In this document: one piece after another, positions 1 through 9,454 of the stretch
How positions within the stretch are numbered: position 1 is the first letter of the stretch
Layout of the letters: each line of letters starts with the position of its first letter
Assembly: GCF_000423185.1 (NCBI RefSeq)
Contig: NZ_AUHM01000029.1
Location: 52,129-116,128 of the forward strand
Direction: 5' to 3'
Source: Inquilinus limosus DSM 16000
GTDB lineage: Bacteria > Pseudomonadota > Alphaproteobacteria > DSM-16000 > Inquilinaceae
DNA: 64,000 nucleotides
Program-made: the position numbers and the translations under genes
Notes under the pieces: generated by a model
Told to the model about the DNA's origin: nothing
Database searches by the model: none
What the model saw: only the letters and a program-made list of their open reading frames with translations

Positions 1-76
1 GTCATGGTTTCGACGTGATCGGGCGTATAGTCTGTCGGCGGGCCCTGGTGCGCCGGGGTGGACGACGGGGGATCTC

Positions 77-3000
77 ATGGCCTTGAAGCTGCGTTTCGCA
101 ACCCTTGCCGCGGCGGCGGCGCTCTTTGCCGCGACGCTGGCCATGCCCCCGATCGCCGCCGCCTACCAGGCGCCGGGCCTGGCCGCCGCGGCGGCGGCCT
201 TTGCGAAACGGCTGGAGCAGCAGGCCAGCAGCGTTCCGCCGGCGCAGTGGGCGGATCTGAAGACGCTGCAATCCCTCGCCGCCGACGCGGTGAAGGGCGA
301 ACGCTGGGACGACGCGGTCACCGCCTTCCAGCTCATCCTCGGCCGACGGCCGAACGATGCCGGCGCCTGGTACGGGCTGGCCCAGGCGCTGCAGCAGACC
401 GAACCCTATTCGCAGAACGCGCTGAGCGCCGCCTACGCCGCCTACAGCAACGCCGGCACCGACAAGCTGCGCGGCGCCGCCCTGATCCTGCTGGCCCAAT
501 CGCTGGAGCGGCAGGACAAGGGCCGCGAGGCGATCAAGGTCGCGGCCGAGGGCGCGCAGCTGGCGCCGACCGCCGACAACGCCGAATACGCCGCCAACCT
601 GCGCGAGCAGTACGGCTTCCGCGTCACCTCGACCTATGTCCAGAACGACCGCGACGCGCCGCAGCTCTGCGCCGACTTCTCCGACCCGATCGTCGACGGC
701 CGCACCGTCCGCTATTCCGACTATGTCCGGATCGAGCCGTCGGTGCCGGTCGAGGTGATCCCGTCCGACCGGCAGCTCTGCATCGAGGGCGTGTCCTTCG
801 GCCAGACCTACACCGTCACCCTCCTGGCCGGCATCAAGTCGGTCGACGGCGACACGCTCACCGCCGACGACAGCTTCGACCTGACGGTCGAGGACCGGCC
901 GGCCAGCGTGGTGTTCCGCGGCAGCGCCTATGTCCTGCCCAAGGGCGGCGAGGGCACGGTGCCGCTGACCACGGTCAACATCTCCGAGGTCAAGCTGCGC
1001 CTCTTGCGCATCAACGACCGCAACCTGATCGACCAGGTGGCGCAGGGCCGCATCGGCCAGATGCTGGAGAGCTACGACGTCGACAGCCTGGCCCAGGATA
1101 CGGGCGAGGAGGTGTGGTCCGGCACCATGCCGGTGGAGAACGAGACCAACAAGGCGATGGTCACCGGCGTGCCGATGGACACGCTGCTGCCGCAGCCGAA
1201 GCCTGGCGTCTACCTGCTCTCCGCCCTCGACGCCAAGGCCGACGAGGACAGCTATCAGACCCCGGGCACGCAGTGGATCGTGGTCACCGATCTCGGCCTC
1301 GCCACCTTCTCCGGCCAGCAGGGGCTGACCGTGGCCGCGCGCTCCCTGTCCTCGGCCAAGGCTCAGCCCGGCATCAAGCTGGCGCTGATCGCCCGCAACA
1401 ACGCCGTTCTGGGCGAGGCCGAGACCGACGCCGGTGGCCTTGCCGTCTTCCCGGCCGGGATCATGGCCGGGCAGGGCGGCAACCGGCCGGCCGCGGTCTA
1501 TGCCTACGGCTCCGGCGACTTCACCTTCCTCGAGCTGACCGGCCCGGCCTTCGACCTGTCCGACCGCGGCGTCAGCGGTCGGCCGGAACCCGGCCCGCTC
1601 GACGCCTTCCTGTATCCGGAGCGCGGCGTCTACCGCCCGGGCGAGACGGTGCATCTGACCACGCTGCTGCGCAACGAGCGCGCGGCGGCGATCGACGGCG
1701 TGCCGCTGACCATCAGGATCAGCCGGCCGGACGGGGTCGAGGCCCGGGTGCAGCAGGTGACGGACCAGGGCGGCGGCTCCTACAGCCTCGACGTGCCGCT
1801 GGCCGACAGCGCCTATACCGGCACCTGGACCGCCGAGGCCTATGTCGACCCGAAGGGCCAGGCGATCGGCAGCACCGTCTTCCAGGTCGAGGACTTCGTG
1901 CCGGCGCGGATCCGCGTCGACCTGAAGACCGAGGCCAAGGACCTGCGCGTCAACAAGCCGGCCGTCGTTACCATCGACGCCCAGTTCCTCTACGGCGCCC
2001 CGGCGGCCGACCTCGCCACCGAGGCCAGCCTGACCCTGCGCCAGGCGGCGACTCCGTTCCCGGACTACGCCGACTACCGTTTCGGCCTGGTGCAGGACGC
2101 CTTCTCGCCGCGCACCCGCCCGATCACCACCCCGGCGACCGACGCCGCGGGCCAGAGCCGGGTCGACATCCTGCTCGACGGCCTGCCCGACACCACCGTG
2201 CCGCTCGAGGCCGAGCTGCGCACCGCGGTGTTCGATTCCAGCGGTCGCACCGCCAACGAGACCATGGTCCTGCCGGTGCGGCAGGAGCATCCCTGGATCG
2301 GCGTCAAGCCGCTGTTCTCGGGCTCGCTGCAGGAAGGCGCCGAGGCGCGCTTCGAGGTCATCGGCCTCGACGCCGGCGGCCGCCCGGCTGCGCTCCGCGG
2401 GCTGCGCTGGGACCTGGTGGAGGAGATCCATGACTACCAGTGGTATTCGACCGACGGCCGCTGGGACTACAAGGTCGTCACCCGCGATCGCAAGGTGGCG
2501 GACGGCACGGTCGACGTGGCCCCGAACGCGCCGGCGGCGATCCGCCAGGCGGTCGGCTGGGGCAATTTCCGGCTCGACGTCTACGACCCGCAGGGCGGCG
2601 GCGCCACCTCGGCCCGCTTCTATGCCGGCTGGTGGGTGTCGGAGGACCCGAACCCGACGCCGGACAAGCTGACCGTCGCGCTCGACCGCACCAGCTACAG
2701 GGCCGGCGACACCGCCAAGGTGCGGATCGAGCCGCCCTTCGCCGGCGACGTGCTGCTGTTCATCGCCAACGACCGGGTGCTCGAGACGCGCGACATCTCC
2801 GTCCCGGCGGACGGCGCCACCGTCGAGATCCCGGTCTCGTCCGACTGGGGCTCCGGCGCCTATGTGCTGGCCACCGCCTTCCGCCCCTCGGGCGAGGGCG
2901 GGCAGCGCCGCCACGGCCCCGGCCGTGCCGTCGGCGTCGCCTGGTTCGGCATCGACGTCACCGAGCGGGTGCTGGGCGTCTCGATCGACGCGCCAGCCGA

Positions 3001-5281
3001 GATCCGGCCGAACCAGCGGCTCGACCTGCCGCTCACCGTCACCGGCGTGCCGCAGGGGCAGGGCGCCTGGGTCACCTTGGCCGCGGTCGATGAAGGCATC
3101 CTGCTGCTGACCGACTTCACCTCGCCGGACCCGACCGAGCATTACTTCGGCCGCCGCGCCCTCGGGGTCGAGATGCGCGACGCCTATGGCAGGCTGATCA
3201 TCAGCGACGGCCGCCGCGGCCAGGTCCGCAGCGGCGGCGACGCCGCGGCCCAGCAGATGGCCGGGCTGCCGAAGCGCTCCACCCGCACCGTCGCGCTCTA
3301 CAGCGGCGTCCTGCCGGTCGGGGCGGACGGGCGCGTCTCCGTGCCGCTCGACCTGCCGGATTTCGACGGCGAGCTGCGGCTGATGGCCGTGGCCTGGACG
3401 CCGACCTCGCTCGGCGCCGCCTCCACCGCGATGAAGGTGCGCGACCCGGTGATCGCCGAGATCGGCGTGCCGCGCTTCCTGGCGCCGGGCGACCAGGCGC
3501 AGCTGGCCTTCTCGCTGCGCAACCTGTCCGGCCCGGCCGGCGACTATGGCGTCCACGTCGCGGCCGAAGGTCCGCTCTCGATCGCCGGCCCGGCGGACTT
3601 CACCGAGACGGTGGCGACGGGCACCGAGGCGCGCCGGGCGATCCCGCTGACGGCCACCGCCACCGGCGTCGGCAAGATCCGGATCAGCGTGACCGGTCCC
3701 GATGGCTTCCGGCGCGACCGCGACTGGGACCTGTCGGTCCGCCCGGCCCAGGCCCTGACCACGGAACGGGTTGCCAATATCGTCCGGCCGGGCCAGTCGG
3801 TGGTGCTGAACGCCGACCTCGTGAAGGGTTTCCTGCCCGACACGGTGCAGGTCTTCGCCAGCTTCTCCACCCGCCCGACCTTCGATATCCCGGGCCTCCT
3901 GAAGGCGCTGGACGAGTACCCCTATGGCTGTGTCGAGCAGACCACCAGCCGGGCGCTGCCGCTGCTCTACGTCTCCAAGGTGGCGGAGAAGGTCGACACC
4001 GGCTTCCGGCCGGACGATGTCCATCGCCGGGTGCAGGGCGCGATCGACCGGATCATGACGGCGCAGCAGCCGGGCGGCGGCTTCGGCATGTGGTCGCCCT
4101 TCGGCAACGCCAATCCCTGGCTCTCCGCCTATGCGCTCGACTTCCTGACCCGGGCGCGGGCCGAAGGCGGCTACCGCATCCCGGAACGGGCCTATCAGCG
4201 CGGCATCAGGTTCCTGTCGAACTACCTCGACTGGTTCGAGGCGCGCTCGGAATGCACCCCGGCCAGCGCCTATGCGCTGTACGTGGTGTCCCGCGCCGGC
4301 GGCGGCGATGTCGGCACCATGCGCTACTACGTCGACAACTGCCTGCCGAAGTACCAGACGCCGGTGTCGCAGGCGCAGATCGCCGCGGCGGCCGCCCAGT
4401 TCGGCGACACGGCGCGCACCGCCAAGGCCTTCGCCGCGGCGACCTCGACCGTGCGGCCGGCCAATTTCTACGGCGACTACGGCTCGCCGCTGCGCGACCA
4501 CGCCGCCATCGCGGCGCTGCTGCACGAGGCCAAGCAGCCGCAGGAGCAGGTGCTGCAGCAGGTCGACATCGCCGCCGACCTGTTCGCCAGGGACCGGTGG
4601 TGGAGCACCCAGGACATGACCTGGATGCTGATCGCGGCCGACGCGGCGCTGGACGACGCCAAGCCGCTGTCGCTCGACGTCGCCGGCCGGCCGGTGGCGG
4701 ATCCGGGCACCATCTGGCGGTTCAATCCCGAGGCCGCGGACCTCGCCGCCGGCATCCCGGTCAAGAACACAGGCGACGGGCCGATGCGGCAGGTGCTGAC
4801 GGTCCGCGGCGTGCCCTCGGCGCCGCTGCCGGCGGGCGGCGACGGGTTCGAGATCACCCGCACCTATCTTGACCGCGACGGCCGGCCCTTCGATCCGGCG
4901 AAGACGGCCGTGAAGCAGGGCGACCTCGTCGCCGTGCTGCTGCGCGGCCGCGCCACCGACGACCTGGACCACCAGGCGCTGGTGGTCGACCTGCTGCCGG
5001 CGGGGCTGGAGATCGAGAATCCCTCGGTCGGCAAGGGCGCCCAGCTCGGCGACATCGCCGACACGCTGTCGGACACGCAGCATGTCGAGATGCGTGACGA
5101 CCGCTACGTCGCGGCGATCGACCTCGGCAGCGACAGCCGGTACTTCGCGGTGGCCTATCTCGCCCGCGCCGTGACCCCGGGCCGCTTCGCCCTGCCGGCG
5201 CCCTATGTCGAGGACATGTACCGCCCGCAATACAACGCCCGCGGCGGCTTCGGCACGCTGACGATCGAGGCGCGGAAGTAA
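77..5281 (+). CDS. alpha-2-macroglobulin family protein with thioester motif
   Basis: This 1734-residue exported protein belongs to the bacterial alpha-2-macroglobulin (YfhM/MG2) family, which traps proteases in the periplasm. The N-terminus is a signal peptide with a hydrophobic Ala/Leu run ending near AAAYQ at about residue 30. The mid region carries MG2-type beta domains (PERGVYRPGETVHL), and the family thioester motif CVEQ is present with Cys at about residue 1285, so covalent trapping looks possible. No lipobox Cys follows the signal peptide, so it is probably soluble. The start ATG follows a GGGGGA stretch, and TATAGT at 26-31 could be a -10 element. Its usual partner, penicillin-binding protein 1C, is not downstream. 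Confidence 0.93.
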   Translation: MALKLRFATLAAAAALFAATLAMPPIAAAYQAPGLAAAAAAFAKRLEQQASSVPPAQWADLKTLQSLAADAVKGERWDDAVTAFQLILGRRPNDAGAWYGLAQALQQTEPYSQNALSAAYAAYSNAGTDKLRGAALILLAQSLERQDKGREAIKVAAEGAQLAPTADNAEYAANLREQYGFRVTSTYVQNDRDAPQLCADFSDPIVDGRTVRYSDYVRIEPSVPVEVIPSDRQLCIEGVSFGQTYTVTLLAGIKSVDGDTLTADDSFDLTVEDRPASVVFRGSAYVLPKGGEGTVPLTTVNISEVKLRLLRINDRNLIDQVAQGRIGQMLESYDVDSLAQDTGEEVWSGTMPVENETNKAMVTGVPMDTLLPQPKPGVYLLSALDAKADEDSYQTPGTQWIVVTDLGLATFSGQQGLTVAARSLSSAKAQPGIKLALIARNNAVLGEAETDAGGLAVFPAGIMAGQGGNRPAAVYAYGSGDFTFLELTGPAFDLSDRGVSGRPEPGPLDAFLYPERGVYRPGETVHLTTLLRNERAAAIDGVPLTIRISRPDGVEARVQQVTDQGGGSYSLDVPLADSAYTGTWTAEAYVDPKGQAIGSTVFQVEDFVPARIRVDLKTEAKDLRVNKPAVVTIDAQFLYGAPAADLATEASLTLRQAATPFPDYADYRFGLVQDAFSPRTRPITTPATDAAGQSRVDILLDGLPDTTVPLEAELRTAVFDSSGRTANETMVLPVRQEHPWIGVKPLFSGSLQEGAEARFEVIGLDAGGRPAALRGLRWDLVEEIHDYQWYSTDGRWDYKVVTRDRKVADGTVDVAPNAPAAIRQAVGWGNFRLDVYDPQGGGATSARFYAGWWVSEDPNPTPDKLTVALDRTSYRAGDTAKVRIEPPFAGDVLLFIANDRVLETRDISVPADGATVEIPVSSDWGSGAYVLATAFRPSGEGGQRRHGPGRAVGVAWFGIDVTERVLGVSIDAPAEIRPNQRLDLPLTVTGVPQGQGAWVTLAAVDEGILLLTDFTSPDPTEHYFGRRALGVEMRDAYGRLIISDGRRGQVRSGGDAAAQQMAGLPKRSTRTVALYSGVLPVGADGRVSVPLDLPDFDGELRLMAVAWTPTSLGAASTAMKVRDPVIAEIGVPRFLAPGDQAQLAFSLRNLSGPAGDYGVHVAAEGPLSIAGPADFTETVATGTEARRAIPLTATATGVGKIRISVTGPDGFRRDRDWDLSVRPAQALTTERVANIVRPGQSVVLNADLVKGFLPDTVQVFASFSTRPTFDIPGLLKALDEYPYGCVEQTTSRALPLLYVSKVAEKVDTGFRPDDVHRRVQGAIDRIMTAQQPGGGFGMWSPFGNANPWLSAYALDFLTRARAEGGYRIPERAYQRGIRFLSNYLDWFEARSECTPASAYALYVVSRAGGGDVGTMRYYVDNCLPKYQTPVSQAQIAAAAAQFGDTARTAKAFAAATSTVRPANFYGDYGSPLRDHAAIAALLHEAKQPQEQVLQQVDIAADLFARDRWWSTQDMTWMLIAADAALDDAKPLSLDVAGRPVADPGTIWRFNPEAADLAAGIPVKNTGDGPMRQVLTVRGVPSAPLPAGGDGFEITRTYLDRDGRPFDPAKTAVKQGDLVAVLLRGRATDDLDHQALVVDLLPAGLEIENPSVGKGAQLGDIADTLSDTQHVEMRDDRYVAAIDLGSDSRYFAVAYLARAVTPGRFALPAPYVEDMYRPQYNARGGFGTLTIEARK

Positions 5282-5316
5282 AGGGGAGGGGCCGCTCCCC
5301 CCTCCGTCAAGCAGGC

Positions 5317-5338
5317 CCCCTCGGACCTGTCCGAGGGG
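5317..5338. terminator. hairpin between convergent genes
   Basis: A perfect 9-bp stem (CCCCTCGGA / TCCGAGGGG) with a 4-nt loop lies between the convergent macroglobulin and hydrolase genes. There is no clear T tract on either strand, so intrinsic termination is inferred only from position. Confidence 0.5.
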
Positions 5339-5346
5339 CTCTGCCG

Positions 5347-6306
5347 TTACCCTTCGGTCGCGGCGGCCACGAATGCGGCGAGCTCCCGTCCGAACCGGGC
5401 CGGCTCCTCGTAGAAGGGGCTGTGCCCGCTCTCCGCATAGACCGAGAGGCGGCTGCCCGGGTGCAGCGCCTTGATCCGCTCCGACATGGCCAGACGGACC
5501 AGCCGGTCATGCGCCCCGTGCGTCAGCAGGATCGGGCCGGCATAGGCCTGGAAGACGGGTTCGAGATCGGTCGTCGCGGTCCGGACGAAGCCCTCGTTCA
5601 CGGCGCGCGCCGTCATGCCGTTGACCACCAGCATGCGCTGGAATTCGACGTCCGTCGGCGGCTGGTGGAAGCAGGCGGCGAGGAACTCGGCCGTCGCCGC
5701 CACCCGCTCCGCCAGATCGTGCGAGGTGGTGGTGCGGGTGAAGGTGCCCGCCGACGGGGTGAGCAGATCGGGCGATAGCCTGGTGACGGCATCGACCAGG
5801 TTGATCCCCGCGACCTTCGCCCCGCCATGTTTCCGGAGATACGCGCCAGCCACATAGCCGCCGAGCGACCAGCCCACCAGCACGGGACGGCGGAGCTTCG
5901 CGCCGGCGATCACGGCGGCCACGTCATCCGCCCATCGGTCGGCGTCGGAATAGGCGTCGAGCGCGCCGGGCTTGTCCGAATCCCCGTGGCCGCGAAGGTC
6001 GAACCGGACCAGGCGGAAGCCCGCCAAGGCCGGGTCGGCGAACTGCTTGTCCCAGCTCAGCCGGCTCTGGCGCAGGCCGTGGATGAACAGGATCTCCGGC
6101 ACCTGCGGGTCGCCCTGGGCCTCGCCCGCCAGCATCGTGCCGTCGGCCGACCGGACGGAGAACGGCTCGCGCGTCGCCGTGGGGCCTCCCGCGGCCGGGC
6201 CGGTCCCCGCCGCGACGGCAAAGGCGGTTCTTGCCTGGACGGCCAGAGCGGTGAGGCCGACCGCGCCGGCCAGGAATCTGCGTCGTGAACGATCCATGGG
6301 TGCCAT
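5347..6306 (-). CDS. Tat-exported alpha/beta hydrolase
   Basis: This 319-residue protein has the alpha/beta-hydrolase fold of the haloperoxidase/esterase type. The N-terminus has a twin-arginine signal (RSRRRFLAGAVG) followed by a hydrophobic stretch ending at AFA, so it is probably exported folded. The nucleophile elbow GWSLGG puts the catalytic Ser near residue 147. The oxyanion region FIHGLRQ is visible, and ESGHSPFYEE near the C-terminus supplies the likely catalytic His. It is divergent from a TetR-type regulator, with a palindrome between them, so it is probably the repressed target. The substrate is unknown. A second ATG three codons in is an equally good start. Confidence 0.85.
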   Translation of the reverse strand: MAPMDRSRRRFLAGAVGLTALAVQARTAFAVAAGTGPAAGGPTATREPFSVRSADGTMLAGEAQGDPQVPEILFIHGLRQSRLSWDKQFADPALAGFRLVRFDLRGHGDSDKPGALDAYSDADRWADDVAAVIAGAKLRRPVLVGWSLGGYVAGAYLRKHGGAKVAGINLVDAVTRLSPDLLTPSAGTFTRTTTSHDLAERVAATAEFLAACFHQPPTDVEFQRMLVVNGMTARAVNEGFVRTATTDLEPVFQAYAGPILLTHGAHDRLVRLAMSERIKALHPGSRLSVYAESGHSPFYEEPARFGRELAAFVAAATEG

Positions 6307-6311
6307 CCGTG

Positions 6312-6368
6312 TTGTTTAGTATTCACTAATCAACTGGCTTGACGCCGCCTGTCAAGGCGTTGTTTAGT
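6312..6368. promoter_or_regulatory. divergent promoter/operator for hydrolase and TetR
   Basis: Positions 6312-6333 form an imperfect palindrome, TTGTTTAGT and ACTAATCAA around ATTC, with one mismatch. A further copy of the left arm (GTTGTTTAGT) lies at 6359-6368, at the start of the TetR gene. A minus-strand promoter TTGACA-N17-TGATTA places its -10 inside the palindrome. A plus-strand promoter TTGACG (6339-6344)-N16/17 puts its -10 on the second half-site. Occupation by the neighbouring TetR protein would block both promoters. Operator identity is inferred. Confidence 0.65.
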
Positions 6369-6375
6369 GACTGCT

Positions 6376-6987
6376 ATGGAACCGGATGAGAAATCGCGCG
6401 GCGGTCGGCCGTGGAGCTTCGATCGGGACAAGGCGGTCGACACCGCCATGCGGCTGTTCTGGCGGCACGGCTATGAAGGGGTGTCGGTCGGCGACCTGAC
6501 CAAGGCGATCGGGATCGCGCCGCCCAGCCTCTACGCTGCCTTCGGCAGCAAGGCCGGGCTCTATCGGGAAGCGCTGGCCCGCTACGAGCAGGGGATCGGT
6601 GCGTTCGACGCCACCCCCGTCGGCTCGGCGACCTCGCTGGCGGAGGCGGTGCGGCTGCTGCTCGAGGCGGCGGTCCGGGCCGTCACCCATCCCGACCGTG
6701 AGCGGGGCTGCATGATCTCCAGCGGCATGATCGCCTGCCATCCGGAGCACGCCGGGCTCGCCCGCGATCTGGCCGCGCGGCGCGACGCCATGCGCGAGAG
6801 GATCGCTCATGCCCTCCAGCCCTTTGCCGGCGCGGACGAGGTGCGCCGCCTGGCCCGACATCTGGCGGCCGTCATGCAGGGCATCTCGATCCAGGCGCGG
6901 GACGGGGCGAGCCTGGCGGAGCTGCAGGAGATCGTCGAGGACGTCGTTTCGGGAGTCGCGGCGCGGCTTTCCTCGCGGATCGGCTAG
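6376..6987 (+). CDS. TetR/AcrR family transcriptional regulator
   Basis: This repressor-type regulator of about 203 residues has an N-terminal helix-turn-helix spanning roughly residues 15-60 (AMRLFWRHGYEGVSVGDLTKAIGIAPPSLY is its recognisable span). The C-terminal half is the variable ligand-binding domain and includes a short Cys segment (RGCMISS), as in the YxaF/LmrA-like branch. GTG at 6367 is an alternative start, but it lies in the operator half-site. ATG at 6376 sits about 9 nt after a possible -10 with no Shine-Dalgarno, consistent with a leaderless mRNA. It probably controls the divergent hydrolase and itself. Confidence 0.9.
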   Translation: MEPDEKSRGGRPWSFDRDKAVDTAMRLFWRHGYEGVSVGDLTKAIGIAPPSLYAAFGSKAGLYREALARYEQGIGAFDATPVGSATSLAEAVRLLLEAAVRAVTHPDRERGCMISSGMIACHPEHAGLARDLAARRDAMRERIAHALQPFAGADEVRRLARHLAAVMQGISIQARDGASLAELQEIVEDVVSGVAARLSSRIG

Positions 6988-7085
6988 GTATCGGCACTAC
7001 CGGAATTCGCCTGGACCGGCTTAACCGGCCCGTCACGGTCCGCTGCTAGGATCCCCGTCCGATCCCTCGCCATGAGACGCCGATC

Positions 7086-9371
7086 ATGACTTCCGGCAGC
7101 CGCCGCCAATTCCTGAAGTCCGGGCTCGCCGCCGCGGCCGCGATGGCCGTGCCGGCCAGCATTCGCGAAGCGCTGGCGATTCCCGCCCGGGTCGTCACCG
7201 GAACCCTGCGCGATGTCGAGCACATCGTCGTGCTGATGCAGGAGAACCGGTCCTTCGATCACTATTTCGGCACGCTGAACGGCGTTCGCGGCTTCGGCGA
7301 CCCGCGCCCCGTGCCGCTGCCGAGCGGCCGGCCGGTCTGGTACCAGAGCGTCGGCCGCAACGGCGCCAGCCGCGTCGGCTACGACAATGTCGGCTGGGAC
7401 CACTGGCACGAGCGGGAGCGCTGGTACGAGGGCGATCCCAAGGCCCAGGCCCGGCTCGACTATGTCCTGCCGTTCCGGCTCGACACCGGCAGCACCAGCG
7501 CCCAGCACATGGACGGCACCGACCACAGCTGGAAGCTCGACCAGTCGCTGTGGAAGACCTGGGACAGCTGGGTGCCGCTGAAGAGCCGGATGTCGATGGG
7601 CTATTACGACACCGCGGCCGATCTGCCCTTCTACCGCCATCTGGCGGACGCGTTCACCATCTGCGACGCCAACCACTGCTCGATCTTCACCAACACCGAG
7701 CCGAACCGGCAGTATTTCACCAGCGGCGCCAGCGTCTACACCCTGACCGGCCGGGATCCGAAGAACCCGAAGCGCCGGCTGAAGGGCCAGGAGTTGGACA
7801 ACAACTGGACCGGCGACATGGACCTGGACGAGCCGTGGGAGGGCCTCGCCTGGGAAGCCTATGCCGAGACGCTGGAGAAACACGGGATCGACTGGCGGGT
7901 CTACCAAGCCTACTCCAACTATGGCTGCAACTCGCTGGCCTATCACCGCGCCTTCCGCAAGCTCGACAAGACCTCCGACCTCTATCGCCGCGGCCGCGCC
8001 TATGTCGGGCCCAAGCTGGCCTCGAACGAAGATCCCTACGACGCCGTCCTGGCGCGCGCGATCGCCGAGGACGTCCGGGCCGACCGGCTGCCGCAGGTGT
8101 CCTGGGTGATCTGCCCCGACGCCTATTGCGAGCACCCCACCGCGTCTCCCGCTGCCGGCCAGGCGCTGGTCGACAAGATCCTCGAGGCGCTGACCAGCAA
8201 CCCGAAGGTCTGGGCCAAGACCGTCCTGATCGTGAACTACGACGAGAATGACGGCTTCTTCGACCATGTGCCGGCGCCGGTGCCGCCGGTGAACACCCGC
8301 TTCTACGGCTATCAGGGCCGCAGCACGGTTCCGGTCGGGGATGAAAACTACAACGGCGTGCCGATCGGCCTCGGGCCCCGGGTGCCGATGCTGGTGGTCT
8401 CGCCCTGGAGCAAGGGCGGATGGGTCTGCTCCCAGCTGTTCGACCACACCTCGGTGCTGCAGTTCATCGAGCGGCGCTTCGGCGTGCCCTGCGCCCATAT
8501 TTCGCCCTGGCGCCGGGCCGTCTGCGGCGACCTGACCGCGGCCTTTGATTTCCGCACCCCCGATGCCGTGCTGCCGCCCCTGCCCGACACGCGCCGCTAC
8601 AAGGCCGTGGCCGACGCTGCCGCCGGCCGGCCCGGGCCGGTGCCGCCCGTGACGCCGTCGCTGCCGGTCCAGCAGCAGGGCCAGCGCCGCGCCCGGCCTC
8701 TGCCCTATCGGCTCTATGCCCATGGCCGGGTCGACCCGGACGGGCGAAGGGTCTGGATCGATTTCGCCAATGCCGGGACCGCCGGCGCCTGCTTCATCGT
8801 CTATGCCAATGGCGGCGCGACCTTCGACGAGGCGGGCAAGCCCTATGAGCCGGACGACACCGTGTTTCCGGACCGGCCGATGCCGCCGACCGCCGACCGG
8901 CGCGGGCCGTGGCAATACACGGTCGGGGCCGGCGACACTCTGTCGGACAGCTGGACGCCGGACCACGGCCGCAGCTACGACCTGTCCGTCTATGGGCCGA
9001 ACGGCATGCTGAACCGGTTCAAGGGCCGCCTCACCCCGATCCTGTCGGGCGCCGCGCGGCCCGAGGTGCGGCTGATGCAGGACAGCGTGAACGGCGACGT
9101 GACGCTGCTGCTGAGCAATACCGGCTTCCGGCCCTGCACCCTGACCGTCGCCAACGGCTACGGCGCCGAGCCGTCGCGGCGCCACACTCTCCGGCCGGGC
9201 GCCCTGGTCCGCGACCGCTGGTCGCTGCGCTCCAGCTCCGGCTGGTTCGACCTGAGCGTCACGGCGGGAACCGGGGACGGCTTCCTCCGCCGCTTCGCCG
9301 GCCATGTCGAGACCGGCCGCCCGGGCTTGACCGACCCGAAGATCGGCGGCCCCGCCGTCGAGACGGTCTAG
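7086..9371 (+). CDS. phosphocholine-specific phospholipase C, Tat-exported
   Basis: This 761-residue enzyme of the PlcN/PlcH acid phosphatase-phospholipase C superfamily hydrolyses phosphatidylcholine-type lipids outside the cytoplasm. The N-terminus has a twin-arginine signal (SRRQFLKSGLAAAAA). The catalytic domain (about 40-490) begins with the family block QENRSFDHYFGTLNGVRGFG and continues with NHCSIFTNTEPNR and YDENDGFFDHV, which supply metal and phosphate ligands. Two repeated C-terminal domains of the DUF756 type follow at roughly 530-620 and 650-740. Full length is typical of the family. I found no convincing Pho box upstream, so phosphate control is not supported. Confidence 0.93.
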   Translation: MTSGSRRQFLKSGLAAAAAMAVPASIREALAIPARVVTGTLRDVEHIVVLMQENRSFDHYFGTLNGVRGFGDPRPVPLPSGRPVWYQSVGRNGASRVGYDNVGWDHWHERERWYEGDPKAQARLDYVLPFRLDTGSTSAQHMDGTDHSWKLDQSLWKTWDSWVPLKSRMSMGYYDTAADLPFYRHLADAFTICDANHCSIFTNTEPNRQYFTSGASVYTLTGRDPKNPKRRLKGQELDNNWTGDMDLDEPWEGLAWEAYAETLEKHGIDWRVYQAYSNYGCNSLAYHRAFRKLDKTSDLYRRGRAYVGPKLASNEDPYDAVLARAIAEDVRADRLPQVSWVICPDAYCEHPTASPAAGQALVDKILEALTSNPKVWAKTVLIVNYDENDGFFDHVPAPVPPVNTRFYGYQGRSTVPVGDENYNGVPIGLGPRVPMLVVSPWSKGGWVCSQLFDHTSVLQFIERRFGVPCAHISPWRRAVCGDLTAAFDFRTPDAVLPPLPDTRRYKAVADAAAGRPGPVPPVTPSLPVQQQGQRRARPLPYRLYAHGRVDPDGRRVWIDFANAGTAGACFIVYANGGATFDEAGKPYEPDDTVFPDRPMPPTADRRGPWQYTVGAGDTLSDSWTPDHGRSYDLSVYGPNGMLNRFKGRLTPILSGAARPEVRLMQDSVNGDVTLLLSNTGFRPCTLTVANGYGAEPSRRHTLRPGALVRDRWSLRSSSGWFDLSVTAGTGDGFLRRFAGHVETGRPGLTDPKIGGPAVETV

Positions 9372-9374
9372 GAA

Positions 9375-9412
9375 GATGCGGTCGCGGCGCTGTCCGGCGC
9401 CGCGGCCGCATC
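9375..9412. terminator. long hairpin between convergent genes
   Basis: Two 16-nt arms (GATGCGGTCGCGGCGC and its near-complement) pair with a single G-T wobble around the loop TGTCCG, just after the phospholipase stop. No T run follows, so this is a hairpin-type end between convergent genes rather than a textbook terminator. Confidence 0.55.
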
Positions 9413-9454
9413 GCGAGACGAGCGGAAAGCAGATCGTGGGCGGATCGGCTGCAG

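Noticed and set aside
2..5230. A 1742-codon open frame on the minus strand covering the macroglobulin gene
   Set aside because: It is the GC-rich antisense shadow of a well-supported gene. The translation is Arg/Gly/Ala/His-rich with no recognisable domain.
6988..7085. Pho box before the phospholipase C gene
   Set aside because: Only one poor match to the CTGTCAT half-site was seen, with no correctly spaced second half.
6984..9305. A 773-codon minus-strand frame under the phospholipase C gene
   Set aside because: Antisense shadow; low-complexity translation, while the plus strand has clear family motifs.
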